Positions 27,901-35,841 of a stretch of 64,000 nt of DNA are shown here, piece by piece. The translations under genes were made by a program, and so were the position numbers. The first letter of the stretch is position 1. The number at the start of each line of letters is the position of its first letter. The DNA comes from Sphingosinicella microcystinivorans (lineage in GTDB: Bacteria > Pseudomonadota > Alphaproteobacteria > Sphingomonadales > Sphingomonadaceae), in the NCBI RefSeq assembly GCF_027941835.1, contig NZ_CP116005.1:4293501-4357500 (forward strand). Direction: 5' to 3'. The notes under the pieces were generated by a model that made no database searches, was not told the origin of the DNA, and saw only the letters and a program-made list of their open reading frames with translations.

Positions 27901-30425
27901 GGCACGATGCGCCCGCCATCCACGGCCCGCGCTTCTCGCCGGTCGTCGCGCCGTCCGTCCCGGCCCCGGCGCCGGGCCTTTCCCGTCCGGAGGAACTGGC
28001 CTTCGACAACGGCTTCGGCGGGTTCGCGGAGACCGGGGACTACGTGATCCATCAGGACGCCGGGGAAACGACACCCGCGCCGTGGGCGAACGTGCTGGCG
28101 AACGAAACCTTCGGCACGATCGTGACCGAAGCGGGCCTCGGCTTCAGCTGGGCGGTCAACAGCGGCGAGAACCGCCTGACGCCGTGGAGCAACGACCCGG
28201 TCCGCGATTCCCCGGCCGAATGCCTCTATCTGCGCGACGAGGAAAACGCGCGGATGTGGACGCCGACGCCGCAGCCCGCCGGACACGACTCGGCCTGCCG
28301 CGTGCGGCACGGCGCCGGTCACACGATCTGGGAAAGGGCCAGCGAGGGGCTCGAGCAGGCGCTTCTCGCCTTCGTTCCGGTGGACGACCCGGTGAAGATC
28401 GTCCGGTTGCGGCTGCGCAACCTGCTGCCGCGCGCGCGGCGGATCACCGCCACCTATTATGCCGAATGGCTGCTCGGCGCGGTGAACGGCGAACCGGCGC
28501 CGCTGCGCACGGCCGACTACGATCCCTCGATCCATGCGCTGCTCGCGAACAATCCCTGGACCGAGGACTTCCGCGAACGCACGGCGTTCCTGACGAGCAA
28601 CCTGCCGCCGCACAGCCTGACAACGTCGCGATCCGACTTCCTCGGCAGCACCGACGATCCCCGCCACCCGGAAGCGCTCCTGAACTGGGATCTCGGCGGT
28701 CGCCAGCGGTCCGCCGGCGCCGACTGCTGCGCCGCCCTGCAGGTGCATCTCGACATCGCACCGGGCGCGACGGCGGAGGTCGTGTTCGTGCTCGGACAGG
28801 GAGATGACCGCGCCCACGCGCGCGCGCTGGCACGCCGCTGGCAGGACGCCGCCGGGGCGGAGAGCGCCCGGCTGCAATGCCGCGACGACTGGGAGCGGCG
28901 GCTCGGCGCGGTCACGGTCAGCACGCCCGACCCGGCGTTCGACCTCGTGATCAACCGCTGGCTCCCCTATCAGGCGGCCAGTGCGCGGATACGGGCGCGC
29001 GCAGGCTTCTATCAGGCCGGCGGGGCCTTCGGCTTCCGCGACCAGCTCCAGGACGTGCTGGCGTTCCTCCACGCCGATCCCGGTCTGGTGCGCCGCCACA
29101 TCCTCACCGCCGCGGCGCATCAGTTCGAGGAAGGCGACGTCCTCCACTGGTGGCATCCGCCGTCCGATCGCGGCGTGAGGACACATTGCTCTGACGACAT
29201 GCTCTGGCTGCCCTATGCCGTCGCCGCCTATGTCGAGGCGACGGGCGACGCCGCCATACTGTCGGAACAGGTCGCGTTCCTGCGCGACCCCGCGCTCGCC
29301 GTGGGGGAGGCCGACCGCTATGCGCACTTCGAGGCCACTGACTACAAACGGCCGCTGTTCGAACATTGCGAGCGCGCCCTCGACCGCGCCTACCGGCTGG
29401 GGGCGCACGGACTGCCGCTGATCGGGACCGGCGACTGGAACGACGGCATGAACCGCGTGGGCGCACACGGCCGGGGCGAGAGCGTCTGGATGGGCTGGTT
29501 CCTGACGGCGACCATCGACGGCTTCACGCGCCTGTGCGACCGGCTCGACCGGCCCGATCTTGCGGACCTGTGGAAGGCGCGTGCCACGGCGCTCGTCGAG
29601 GCCGTCGAGCGCGCGGGCTGGGACGGCGACTGGTATCTGCGCGCCTTCGACGACGACGGCCGGCCCTGGGGTTCCGCCGCGAACGACGAATGCCGGATCG
29701 ATTCGATCGCCCAGTCCTGGGCCGTGCTGTCGGGCGCCGCGGACCCCGATCGCGCGGCGCGGGCGATGGCCTCGGCGCGCAAGCATCTGGTCCGCGAGGG
29801 CGACGCGCTCGTTCGCCTGCTCGATCCGCCCTTCGACCGGACGCCGCGCGATCCGGGATACATCAAGGCCTATCCGCCGGGCATCCGCGAGAACGGCGGC
29901 CAGTATACCCATGCCGCCGCATGGCTGGGCATGGCGTTCGCCCGGCTGGGCGACGGCGACGGCGCGAAGGCCCTGTTCGATAGGATCAACCCGATCAACC
30001 GGGCGGCGACACGCGAGGACGCCCTGCGCTACCGGCTGGAGCCTTATGTCGTCGCGGGCGATGTCGCGGGCGAGCCGCCGCATGTCGGGCGCGGGGGCTG
30101 GAGCTGGTATACCGGCGCCGCCGGATGGACGTGGCGGCTCGGCGTCGAGGAGATTCTGGGGATACGCCTCGTCGAGGGCCGCGTGCGGATCGCGCCGTGC
30201 CTGCCCGCGGCCTGGCCCGGCTTCGAAGCAATCCTGAGACAGCCGACGGGCGCGCTCCGCATCATCGTCGACACGCCGGACGGGGCAGTCCCCGACCGCG
30301 CCGAAATCACGCTCGACGGCGCCCCATGGAACGAGGAAAGCATCCCCTTCCCCGAGGACGGGTCGATGCGCGAAGTCCGCGTGCGGCTACCGCGCGCGGC
30401 GCAAATGGCTACGTCGGAAGGATGA
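21984..30425 (+). CDS. cgs: Cyclic beta-1,2-glucan synthase (NdvB/ChvB/Cgs type)
   Basis: At 2813 residues this matches the very large family of cyclic glucan synthases. The GT84 glycosyltransferase domain lies in the first third, with the DAD motif at about 531-533 and RWHRWVRGDWQI as the QxxRW-like element. Membrane helices lie near 310-375 and 725-900. The middle holds the glucoamylase-like and carbohydrate-binding regions, and the C-terminal part is a GH94 phosphorylase module whose acid is Asp2487 in GDWNDGMN. The enzyme initiates, elongates, trims and cyclises periplasmic glucan from UDP-glucose. Such glucans buffer osmotic stress and shape host interaction in rhizobia and Brucella. Confidence 0.95.
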   Translation: MADEGPEPLAAEAHEIATRHRLAGLKAKPSALPARSGLPEARAWLERARVAAGAAGPQGSAAAEWLLDNDYHVQRAILQIREDLPSRFYNRLPGLAGSETGGGPRVHSLAHALLRASHLQVSLAGAVQFVDRYQDQAPLSIAEVWAFPAMLRIACLELLIASFSRLFPDVAPPFEVHPEAGLAAATDDTECVARSIANLAVISTIQWKDFFDRTSRVEAILRRDPAGVYPRMDFETRDRYRHAIEKLAVHARRPEWEVAERALAQCRSDHDIPSGHVGYWLVDAGRPIFEDAIDSRPFALEALGRRVLRHPGALYTLALLLAGLAAFVVPALYLASVEATLMSWLLGIALTILPASVLSVTVVNWLVTQIASPRVLPKLDFKDGMPADCPTAVVMPVLVARVADVPPLLQRLENHHLSNPDPMLRFVLLSDPADADEAVLASDAAVEQALAEGIGRLNDRYGGDDGARPFCLMHRPRLYNPAQGCWMGWERKRGKLEQFNRFVLHGDLAPFSLTAGEIEVLRHVRFVVTADADTRLPPGVVNRMAAALAHPLNTARFDPAGGRVARGYTILQPRVEIAPDATGRSPFSRIYGGDTTIDIYSRAVSDVYQDLLGTGVFIGKGIYEVAAFERSLEDRIPENRLLSHDLFEGLHGRVALATDIIVYEGFPSAYLDFAWRWHRWVRGDWQILAWLFPVVPGRGGRWLRNRLDWFDRLKIFDNLRRSLVPVSTVALLLGGWFVLPGSPWVWTLLAIAAPGGYLFTELVTGLAQGRRRGVVQSLLRRLGDHTVRWLLAIVFLVSDAAIALHAIAVTLGRLVSGRRLLEWTSAAHMSARLAERPPRMAAWRDMAASPALALAAGTGLALNAPPVLAVAAPLLLLWLLAPEIALRVSRPLRPPAEEIDAADRKFLRAMARRNWLFFESFVRPEDNWLPPDNYQEPPDEDTAHRTSPTNIGMMMLSVLTAWKLGHIGLNEAEMRLRNALDAIDRLERYRGHVLNWYETRTLQPLEPRYVSTVDSGNLAVSLVVVQQAFREAARGPAAGDESWPGLLDVIDLLDEAIGKAGLPPSPECDTLVAAMRGVAAAPGQDGMRRAGHLDALCDADAPALRHLVHDRISNAGDADTEALRDVQIWLERLDHHLMSMRRDLRMFSPWQPLIAHSPADCREFAEQVAAALAAAATTMAPNGALDAARARIEASIAPLAPSEARTWMEEVRSAIGSGIAARQALRKRLESVAGRAGALARGMDFALLFDANSRLFHIGYNLSADRIDPHHYDLLASEARLASFFAIAKGDVAPGHWFYLGRPITKKASGLALVSWNGSMFEYLMPNLFLRSDPETLLGQSDRTAVDVQGAFARARDMPWGISESSYAAIGQDRIYRYHAFGVPDLGLRRGLGRDLVVAPYATALALAVRPGMAVRNLRALAGLGLVGRYGFYEAADFTPERRPAGDDFALVRSYMAHHHGMSLAAMGNALCGDMFVEWFHADPHIRTIDLLLNERIPWELPPEISRVEIREAAPVPAGAVPNLHGWSPNAAGAARAWHAIGNGRLTTRLAVDGRSSLHWQGFALTRTEEADASAGYWIHLRDRETGLSWPVTADPAGAGDAQALFHAHRAEFHRREHGIAATMTVGVAHGDDLEIRRITLVNESHRPRTVDLTSYAEVVLAPPSDAARHPAFSKLFVGSEQLPGLNGLMFARRPRDPAERPPVLLHRFIADDQDIVPLGAETDRGVFLGRHGDAGSAAAMHARRLSGSIGWTLDPAFALRAELALPAYGRREIAFLTIAAGSRASALEIAERYTTLSALDWAMNDAEGAAAREMHALGLPPGHVPLAQQMLSRLLQGEPASSAPGFDPRQWRGDLWALGISGDHPVLLLRAGDGQRSAVLRFLLAVKTLWRNRGLTVDLVIAHEGTAGYLEPVRERLLDVLRETGAHEQLGLNGGVHLVGIGHSDAGRALLIERIAQIVLNEGAGPPGDQLRHDAPAIHGPRFSPVVAPSVPAPAPGLSRPEELAFDNGFGGFAETGDYVIHQDAGETTPAPWANVLANETFGTIVTEAGLGFSWAVNSGENRLTPWSNDPVRDSPAECLYLRDEENARMWTPTPQPAGHDSACRVRHGAGHTIWERASEGLEQALLAFVPVDDPVKIVRLRLRNLLPRARRITATYYAEWLLGAVNGEPAPLRTADYDPSIHALLANNPWTEDFRERTAFLTSNLPPHSLTTSRSDFLGSTDDPRHPEALLNWDLGGRQRSAGADCCAALQVHLDIAPGATAEVVFVLGQGDDRAHARALARRWQDAAGAESARLQCRDDWERRLGAVTVSTPDPAFDLVINRWLPYQAASARIRARAGFYQAGGAFGFRDQLQDVLAFLHADPGLVRRHILTAAAHQFEEGDVLHWWHPPSDRGVRTHCSDDMLWLPYAVAAYVEATGDAAILSEQVAFLRDPALAVGEADRYAHFEATDYKRPLFEHCERALDRAYRLGAHGLPLIGTGDWNDGMNRVGAHGRGESVWMGWFLTATIDGFTRLCDRLDRPDLADLWKARATALVEAVERAGWDGDWYLRAFDDDGRPWGSAANDECRIDSIAQSWAVLSGAADPDRAARAMASARKHLVREGDALVRLLDPPFDRTPRDPGYIKAYPPGIRENGGQYTHAAAWLGMAFARLGDGDGAKALFDRINPINRAATREDALRYRLEPYVVAGDVAGEPPHVGRGGWSWYTGAAGWTWRLGVEEILGIRLVEGRVRIAPCLPAAWPGFEAILRQPTGALRIIVDTPDGAVPDRAEITLDGAPWNEESIPFPEDGSMREVRVRLPRAAQMATSEG

Positions 30426-30428
30426 ACG

Positions 30429-31490
30429 TCATTTCGGTGCAGACAGGATCAGATGACCCGGCACGACCTCCGTCACTTCGACACCCGTCATGATGTGCAG
30501 CGCTTCGACGAAGCCCTCGACCTCGCCCGCCTTGAAGTAGCCCGCAATGGGAATGTCGCGGAGGTCGTCGCCGCGAATCTCGATGTCGACGTCCGAATAG
30601 CGGCCGACCTCGACAACGACTTCCGAAAGCGGCTCGCCCGCGAAGGCAAGCATACCTTCCCGCCACGAGAGTTTCCGATCAATCTCTGCGGGCGTCACAT
30701 GCTCCAGCAGCTCGACCTGATCGGAAGAGAAGAGCGCGCTCTGGCCGGCCGTCAATTCCATGACGGTGGCGGCCGGCGCCTTCTTGATGCGCACGTTGGC
30801 CGGCGGCGATGCCAGCGACAGGGCGACGCGCCCTTCCGAAACCATGACATCCAGCTTGTCCGCCTTGAGACGAACCGAGAACGCCGTGCCGACCGCTTTT
30901 ACGACACCGTTGCCCGCATACACCGAGAACGGTTTGGATTTGTCCGGCGCGACTTCGAAAAACGCTTCGCCCTGCAACAGCGTGATGCGCCGCTCCGTCG
31001 TGGTGAAGGCGGCGGCGATCCGGCTATCCGTATTGAGCGTCACCCGCGAGCCGTCGGGCAGGTTCACGATTTCGTGCCCGCCCACCTCCGTCCTGTAGTT
31101 TGCCGCAAAGGCCGAAGGTTGCGCTTCGAAGCCGGATGACCCCCAGTCCAGAAGCTGGCGACCGGCAAACGCACCGATCGCGACGACGGCGATCAGCATT
31201 GCGGCAAGAAGGGGCAGCGCGGCACGCACGCGCTGGCGGAATGGCGGGGCGGCGTACACATCCCGGGAGGCGTAATCGTTCAGGCCATCGAGGGCGTCGA
31301 GGCCGTCCCACAGGCGCGTGTAGCGTTCAAAGGCATCCCGATTGTGATCGCTTTCCGCCTGCCAGCGCGCAAGCGCCGCATGTTCGGCTGGCGTCATCTC
31401 GCCGCCCTCCAGACGCGCAACCCATTCGGCGGCTTCCGCCTCGCTCTTCTTCATGTCGGGAAGAAGATAGATGTTGTCCGGCTCAGTCAT
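30429..31490 (-). CDS. FecR-family anti-sigma / sigma-regulatory protein
   Basis: The protein has 353 residues from the ATG at 31490, overlapping the sigma gene by 8 bases. A cytoplasmic N-terminal domain with EAAEWVARLEGGEMT (DUF4880-like) and ALARWQAESDHNRDAFER precedes one membrane helix (about 95-115). The periplasmic FecR domain includes VNLPDGSRVTLNTDSRI and LLQGEAFFEV, and the C-terminal STN-like end includes IPIAGYFKAGEVEGFVEAL. FecR proteins receive the signal from a loaded TonB receptor and control the ECF sigma factor. The receptor at 35842-38583 has the matching STN domain. The gene is convergent with cgs, 3 bases apart. Confidence 0.92.
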   Translation of the reverse strand: MTEPDNIYLLPDMKKSEAEAAEWVARLEGGEMTPAEHAALARWQAESDHNRDAFERYTRLWDGLDALDGLNDYASRDVYAAPPFRQRVRAALPLLAAMLIAVVAIGAFAGRQLLDWGSSGFEAQPSAFAANYRTEVGGHEIVNLPDGSRVTLNTDSRIAAAFTTTERRITLLQGEAFFEVAPDKSKPFSVYAGNGVVKAVGTAFSVRLKADKLDVMVSEGRVALSLASPPANVRIKKAPAATVMELTAGQSALFSSDQVELLEHVTPAEIDRKLSWREGMLAFAGEPLSEVVVEVGRYSDVDIEIRGDDLRDIPIAGYFKAGEVEGFVEALHIMTGVEVTEVVPGHLILSAPK

Positions 31491-32097
31491 TGATCTTGCG
31501 CACTTCCATTTCGGCGTCGGCCCGGGCAGCCATTCTGAGTACCGTGCCTGTCTGTGGCTTCGCCGCGCGGGGAGCCCCGAACTCGGTCGGGTCATAGCCC
31601 TGATCCCGCAAATAGGCGTTGCAGGCCGTCAATGCCGCGGCGACGCGTTTTTCGACCGTGCTCAGCGAAACATCGAGCCTCGCCGCGATCTGCTTGAACT
31701 TCAGCTTTTCGACCTTGCACATCAGCAGCGCCTGACGCAGCTCCGGTTTCAGGCTGGCGATCGCCTGGGACAGGACGAACAGCTTTCGCCGGCCGTCGAC
31801 CTGATCCTCGACAGTCCCGTGCCGGTCATCCGCAAAGACGTCCGACCGCCCGGAATCCTCGAACGATTCCGTCGCGCTGTGCGCCTTGCGCGCCGCCTCG
31901 CTGATGGCGAGGTTTTTCGTCACCCGAACGAGAAAGGCCTTCGGGTTCCGGATGTCCTGCTTTTCGCTGGCCGCGTAAGCACGCAGGAAGGCCTCCTGAA
32001 CAAGGTCCTCCACGTCGTCGCCGCGGCGGCGATAGCGCGCCGCCACCCGTCGGAGCGACGTTTCACATTCCAGGAAAGCGCGCAGCAGACCAGACAT
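31483..32097 (-). CDS. ECF sigma factor, FecI-like
   Basis: The 204-residue protein has sigma region 2 with DVEDLVQEAFLRAY and NPKAFLVRVTKNLA, and region 4 with LKPELRQALLMCKVEKLKF and the helix-turn-helix IAARLDVSLSTVEKRVA. It is somewhat longer than the usual 170-190 residues because of a C-terminal tail after about residue 170. The ribosome site is weak. It is followed directly by FecR with overlap, the standard FecI/FecR pair. The 116 bases between it and the M19-like gene upstream could hold its own promoter; I saw no clear one. Its likely target is the receptor-peptidase operon. Confidence 0.92.
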   Translation of the reverse strand: MSGLLRAFLECETSLRRVAARYRRRGDDVEDLVQEAFLRAYAASEKQDIRNPKAFLVRVTKNLAISEAARKAHSATESFEDSGRSDVFADDRHGTVEDQVDGRRKLFVLSQAIASLKPELRQALLMCKVEKLKFKQIAARLDVSLSTVEKRVAAALTACNAYLRDQGYDPTEFGAPRAAKPQTGTVLRMAARADAEMEVRKIND

Positions 32098-32213
32098 CGG
32101 CCAATCCCAAAAAACGGCTCCCGGAGGTGTCCGGAAGGTCCGAAGCTAGCACGCAAACCGCAAGCAGGCCATAATGCCCGGCGGGTCGATGACCTGTTGC
32201 CGTTCCGACGTCA

Positions 32214-33341
32214 TCAGCTGCCGATGCTCGCCGCATAAACCCGCATCCAGTTTTCGCCCATCACCTTGTCGATCTCTTCCTTGCTCCACCCCCGGCGGAC
32301 CATCTCGGCGCGAACCGCCGGCAGCTTCGAAATGTCCTCGAAGCCCTGCGCATACTGGATCGGGTCCTGAACATAGGTCATCTCCGGCGGGAACGCGAAG
32401 GACTCGTCAGGATGGATGACGGACGTCGCGCCCGTCGTGAAGTCGCCGCCGATGCCGATATGATCGACCCCGACGAGCCTTTTCAGATAATCGAGTTCAT
32501 CCACGTAGCGCTTCACGTCGGCACGCCGTTTCGGCGCCTTGCGCTTGCCGACGTCGTCGCGGCCCCAGCTCATGAACGGGTCGATGGCGCTCACCCCGAA
32601 GAGGCCGCCGGTTCCGGCGATCCCCTCGATCACGCGGTCGGAGGTGTTGCGCGGGTTTGCGTTGAGCGCCGCGACATTCGAATGCGTGCAAACGACAGGC
32701 CGCTCCGCCATCGCGATGATGTCGAGACTGGAGCGTTCCCCCGTATGGCCGCCGACATCCACGAGGATGCCGAGCGACTGCATTTGCGCGACGATTTCCC
32801 GCCCCGCCTTGGTGAGGCCGACGTGCGGGTCAAGGCAGCCGCCGGCAAAGGCATTGGTCAGGTTGTAGATGAGGCCGGCGACGCGAAGGCCGAGGTCGTA
32901 GAAGAGCCGCATCGTCGTCTTCGGCGGTTTCGACCACCAGTCGCTTTCGCCTTTCATCACGAAGAGATCGGCTTCCTGCCAGCCGATCGTGAGGGAGATC
33001 TTGCCTTCCCGCTTGATCCGGCGGATGTCGGCGGCGGTTTTCGCGATCTCCACATCCTTTGAATTCTGCGCCGCGAACTCGAGCAGCTGCGACATCTGGA
33101 GAAGCGTCGGCAACATGCTGACGTTCCAGCAATCGACACCGCCCTTGCGGAGCAAGGCAAGATACTCGGGCGTCGGTGCGGCCGGGCTGCACCCGTCGAC
33201 GACAACCGGCCCGATCGGCGCCGCTTCCGCCTCGACCGTACCGGCAACGGCGGAACCGGCCGCAGCCGTGCCCGTTGCGGCGGCAAGAAGGCTCCCACCG
33301 GCGAATTTCATCAGTCCGCGACGGTTCATTTCAGACGTCAT
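32214..33341 (-). CDS. M19 membrane-dipeptidase-like protein with altered metal site, Tat signal
   Basis: The 375-residue protein starts with a Tat-type signal, NRRGLMKFAGGSLLAAATG. Its fold markers are those of renal-dipeptidase family M19: CTHSNVAALNANPRNTSDRVIEG, cut here to its key part THSNV with His, VGVDHIGIGGDF, and GLTKAGREIV. The usual N-terminal DGHxD metal motif is replaced by VDGCSPAAP, and the usual SHVS is replaced by GGHTGERS. It may therefore bind one metal, or act on another substrate, or be a non-catalytic homologue. The ATG at 33341 overlaps the S9 peptidase stop (TGATG) and follows GGGAGA by seven bases, so the genes are coupled. Confidence 0.82.
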   Translation of the reverse strand: MTSEMNRRGLMKFAGGSLLAAATGTAAAGSAVAGTVEAEAAPIGPVVVDGCSPAAPTPEYLALLRKGGVDCWNVSMLPTLLQMSQLLEFAAQNSKDVEIAKTAADIRRIKREGKISLTIGWQEADLFVMKGESDWWSKPPKTTMRLFYDLGLRVAGLIYNLTNAFAGGCLDPHVGLTKAGREIVAQMQSLGILVDVGGHTGERSSLDIIAMAERPVVCTHSNVAALNANPRNTSDRVIEGIAGTGGLFGVSAIDPFMSWGRDDVGKRKAPKRRADVKRYVDELDYLKRLVGVDHIGIGGDFTTGATSVIHPDESFAFPPEMTYVQDPIQYAQGFEDISKLPAVRAEMVRRGWSKEEIDKVMGENWMRVYAASIGS

Positions 33342-35779
33342 CACTCAGTCTCCCGCAAAACCTGCTCCGCCCTTCGCGCGAACGGCATCGGCGGCTCCTG
33401 ATGCTTCAAATGCCGGACGAAGAATCCCGCGAGCCGGCGCACCACATAGGGGTGATACCCGACATCGTGGGCCGCGTTCGGAACGTACACGAGGTCGAAT
33501 TCCTTGCCGGCCCTGATCAGCGCGTCCGACAGCGCGACGGTCTGGTTGAAGGGCACGTTCTGGTCGATCTCGCCGGCGACCAGCATCAGCCTGCCCTGAA
33601 GGCGATCCGCGAGGTGCAGATTGTCGACCCGTGCATAGGCATCGTCCCCGCCCCCGGGAACGCCGAAGAATCGCTCGAGCGAGATCGACGAGATCATGGT
33701 TCGATAGTCGTGCGGGCCCGCGATCGAGACGGCGGCCTTGTAGAAGTCCGGAAACAACAGGATGGCGCGTGCCGAGGCGTAGCCGCCGAACGAAATGCCG
33801 GTGATGCCGACGCGCTCCAGATCCATATAGGGCCGGGTCGCAGCGGCGGACCTGATCCCGGCGACATGATCGGCGAGCGCGAACGAATCCTCGTCCTTCA
33901 TCGGCGCCGTGTGGAAAGCCCTCGATCGCCGCGGCGTGCCGCGCCCGTCCTGAATGACGATGACGAACCCCAGTTCCGCGAGCGCCTGCATCCACGCGGC
34001 GCGCGCGCCGAGCGCGTCCGTGAACCCCTGCGGCGCGAACGACACCTGCGGGCCGGCATAAATCTGCTCGATCACCGGATAGCGCCTGCGCTTGTCGAAA
34101 TTCGTCGGCTTCAGGAGAACGCCGTGGATGTCGTGCGCGCCGTCGGCGCTTTTCGCGACGAAGCGCTCCGGCGGCGACCACCCGGCCTCGAACAGCGCGC
34201 CTGCATCCGCATCGACGAGATCGGCGATGAGCGTGCCGTCTGCCGAGCGCACGACCGTGCGCGGCGGTTCCGACACGGTCGAGTAGGTGTCGACGAAATA
34301 GCGCCCGCTGGGCGAGAAGCGGCGCACCGGCGTATCGTAGTGCCCGTTGAGGCCCCGCGCCGGAAAGTTCGTGTAGGCGTGGTCCGCGTTCTCCGGCGTC
34401 AGCAGCTTCAGGCCGCTTCCGTCGAGATCGACGCGGTACAGGTGGCGATAATAGGGATTGCGCCCCGCCTCCCTGCCGCCCGCCGTGAAATAGACGACGC
34501 CCGCCGCCTCGTCGACGCGGATGATGTCGAAGACCACCCAGTCGCCCTTGGTGACGGCATTCCTGAGCGCGCCGGTTCTCGCATCGTAGCGGTAGAGATG
34601 CCCCCAGCCGCTGCGCTCCGACCACCAGAGCAATTCGCCGCGGCTCGCCAGCAGGCGCACGTTGGGCACATGGTAGTCGAAAGGGTTGAGGTTGAGATAC
34701 TGGTCATCCCGCTCTTCGAGCACCGTCCGGCTCGTGCCCGTTTCGAGATCGACGGCAACCACGCCGAGCGCGCGCGAATCGCGTGTCGACGTCACGAGGT
34801 AGAGCGTGCCGTCCTCCATGTCCCAGCCGGGCTCGCCGACGATCGCCCAGTACGGCGCATAGTCGTTGAAACCGAGCGCGCCGCCATCGACCGGAACGAC
34901 GCGGCCGCTTCGGCGGTCGATCAGCGAAAGAGCATGGCGCGTCCTTGGCGCGTCCCCGGGGGTCGGCATCGCGATCTCGTGCGCGATCGGGCGCGGCGAA
35001 TCCGGGGCGAGATACTCGACGACATAGGGCGCGGCCTTCACGCCCCGGTCGTCGGTGCGCACGGCAAGAATATAGCGCCCGTCCGGGGACCAGCTTGCGC
35101 CGGGATAGGTCGGCGCCTCCAACCCGCGGCGCTCCTCCACGTAGGTCGTCTTGAAGGCCGTATACCGGTAGGGAAACGCCGCCGTCCCGTCCGTCGTCAG
35201 CGGCCGCTCCCGGCCGTTCGACGTGTCGCGCAGCCAGAGATTATGGTCGCGGGCGAAAACCGCGTGCGCACCGTCCGGAGAGAGGGCGGCGGCCGGGTCG
35301 GACGCCGCCTCAACCCTTGTGCTGCAGAACACGGCGTCGCGGCTGCATTCGAACGTCTTGTCGCCGGCCGAGAAGATGACCCTTTTCAAGCCGTCCGAGT
35401 ATCGGAAGGACGCGAACGGCAATTTGCCCGGCGAAACCGCCTCGCCGAGTTCGAGCGAAAGCATCCGTGCGATCGCTTCATGATTGAAGGACGGCGCGGC
35501 GTCTCCGGTCGCCGCGTCGACGGTCTCGAACCGGAAGCCGCCGCTGTTCTCCCGGCGATACCAGAACTGGTCGGTTTCCCCGATCCAGTTCGGAACCGGC
35601 GCAGCGTTGAGGACGAGACTGCGGACAGCGTCCGGATAGAACTGCGCCGCACGCTCGAAATCGGCGCGCGTCAGATCAGGCGCCCGGTCGCTTGCTCCGA
35701 ACCGGTCAAGGCCTCCGCACGATCCGGAAAGCAGCATGAGCGCTCCGGCCAGTGCCCTCCACGCCAATCCCCTCGACAT
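33341..35779 (-). CDS. S9 prolyl oligopeptidase, dipeptidyl-peptidase-IV-like, exported
   Basis: The 812-residue protein has a signal peptide with a weak lipobox-like end (LSGSC). The DPP4 beta-propeller follows (about 100-540), with segments such as LSPDGAHAVFARDHNLWLRD and SWSPDGRYILAV. The C-terminal alpha/beta hydrolase has the nucleophile in GISFGGYASA, the acid Asp in VAGEIDQNVPF and His in AAHDVGYHPY. The family removes dipeptides from peptide N-termini, often after proline. The gene follows the receptor by 62 bases and is coupled to the M19-like gene. A periplasmic or outer-membrane site of action is inferred. This strongly suggests that peptides are the receptor's cargo. Confidence 0.92.
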   Translation of the reverse strand: MSRGLAWRALAGALMLLSGSCGGLDRFGASDRAPDLTRADFERAAQFYPDAVRSLVLNAAPVPNWIGETDQFWYRRENSGGFRFETVDAATGDAAPSFNHEAIARMLSLELGEAVSPGKLPFASFRYSDGLKRVIFSAGDKTFECSRDAVFCSTRVEAASDPAAALSPDGAHAVFARDHNLWLRDTSNGRERPLTTDGTAAFPYRYTAFKTTYVEERRGLEAPTYPGASWSPDGRYILAVRTDDRGVKAAPYVVEYLAPDSPRPIAHEIAMPTPGDAPRTRHALSLIDRRSGRVVPVDGGALGFNDYAPYWAIVGEPGWDMEDGTLYLVTSTRDSRALGVVAVDLETGTSRTVLEERDDQYLNLNPFDYHVPNVRLLASRGELLWWSERSGWGHLYRYDARTGALRNAVTKGDWVVFDIIRVDEAAGVVYFTAGGREAGRNPYYRHLYRVDLDGSGLKLLTPENADHAYTNFPARGLNGHYDTPVRRFSPSGRYFVDTYSTVSEPPRTVVRSADGTLIADLVDADAGALFEAGWSPPERFVAKSADGAHDIHGVLLKPTNFDKRRRYPVIEQIYAGPQVSFAPQGFTDALGARAAWMQALAELGFVIVIQDGRGTPRRSRAFHTAPMKDEDSFALADHVAGIRSAAATRPYMDLERVGITGISFGGYASARAILLFPDFYKAAVSIAGPHDYRTMISSISLERFFGVPGGGDDAYARVDNLHLADRLQGRLMLVAGEIDQNVPFNQTVALSDALIRAGKEFDLVYVPNAAHDVGYHPYVVRRLAGFFVRHLKHQEPPMPFARRAEQVLRETE

Positions 35780-35841
35780 ACGCGTCTTCCCAAGGCAAGG
35801 ACGGCGGCGCCTCGCCGGGCGCCGCCGTCATCCACGTATCG

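Noticed and set aside
27507-30083. An 858-codon minus-strand open frame inside the glucan synthase gene
   Set aside because: It is antisense to clear GH94-type sequence. Its translation is rich in Arg, Gly and Ala without motifs, which is normal for third-position GC bias in such DNA.
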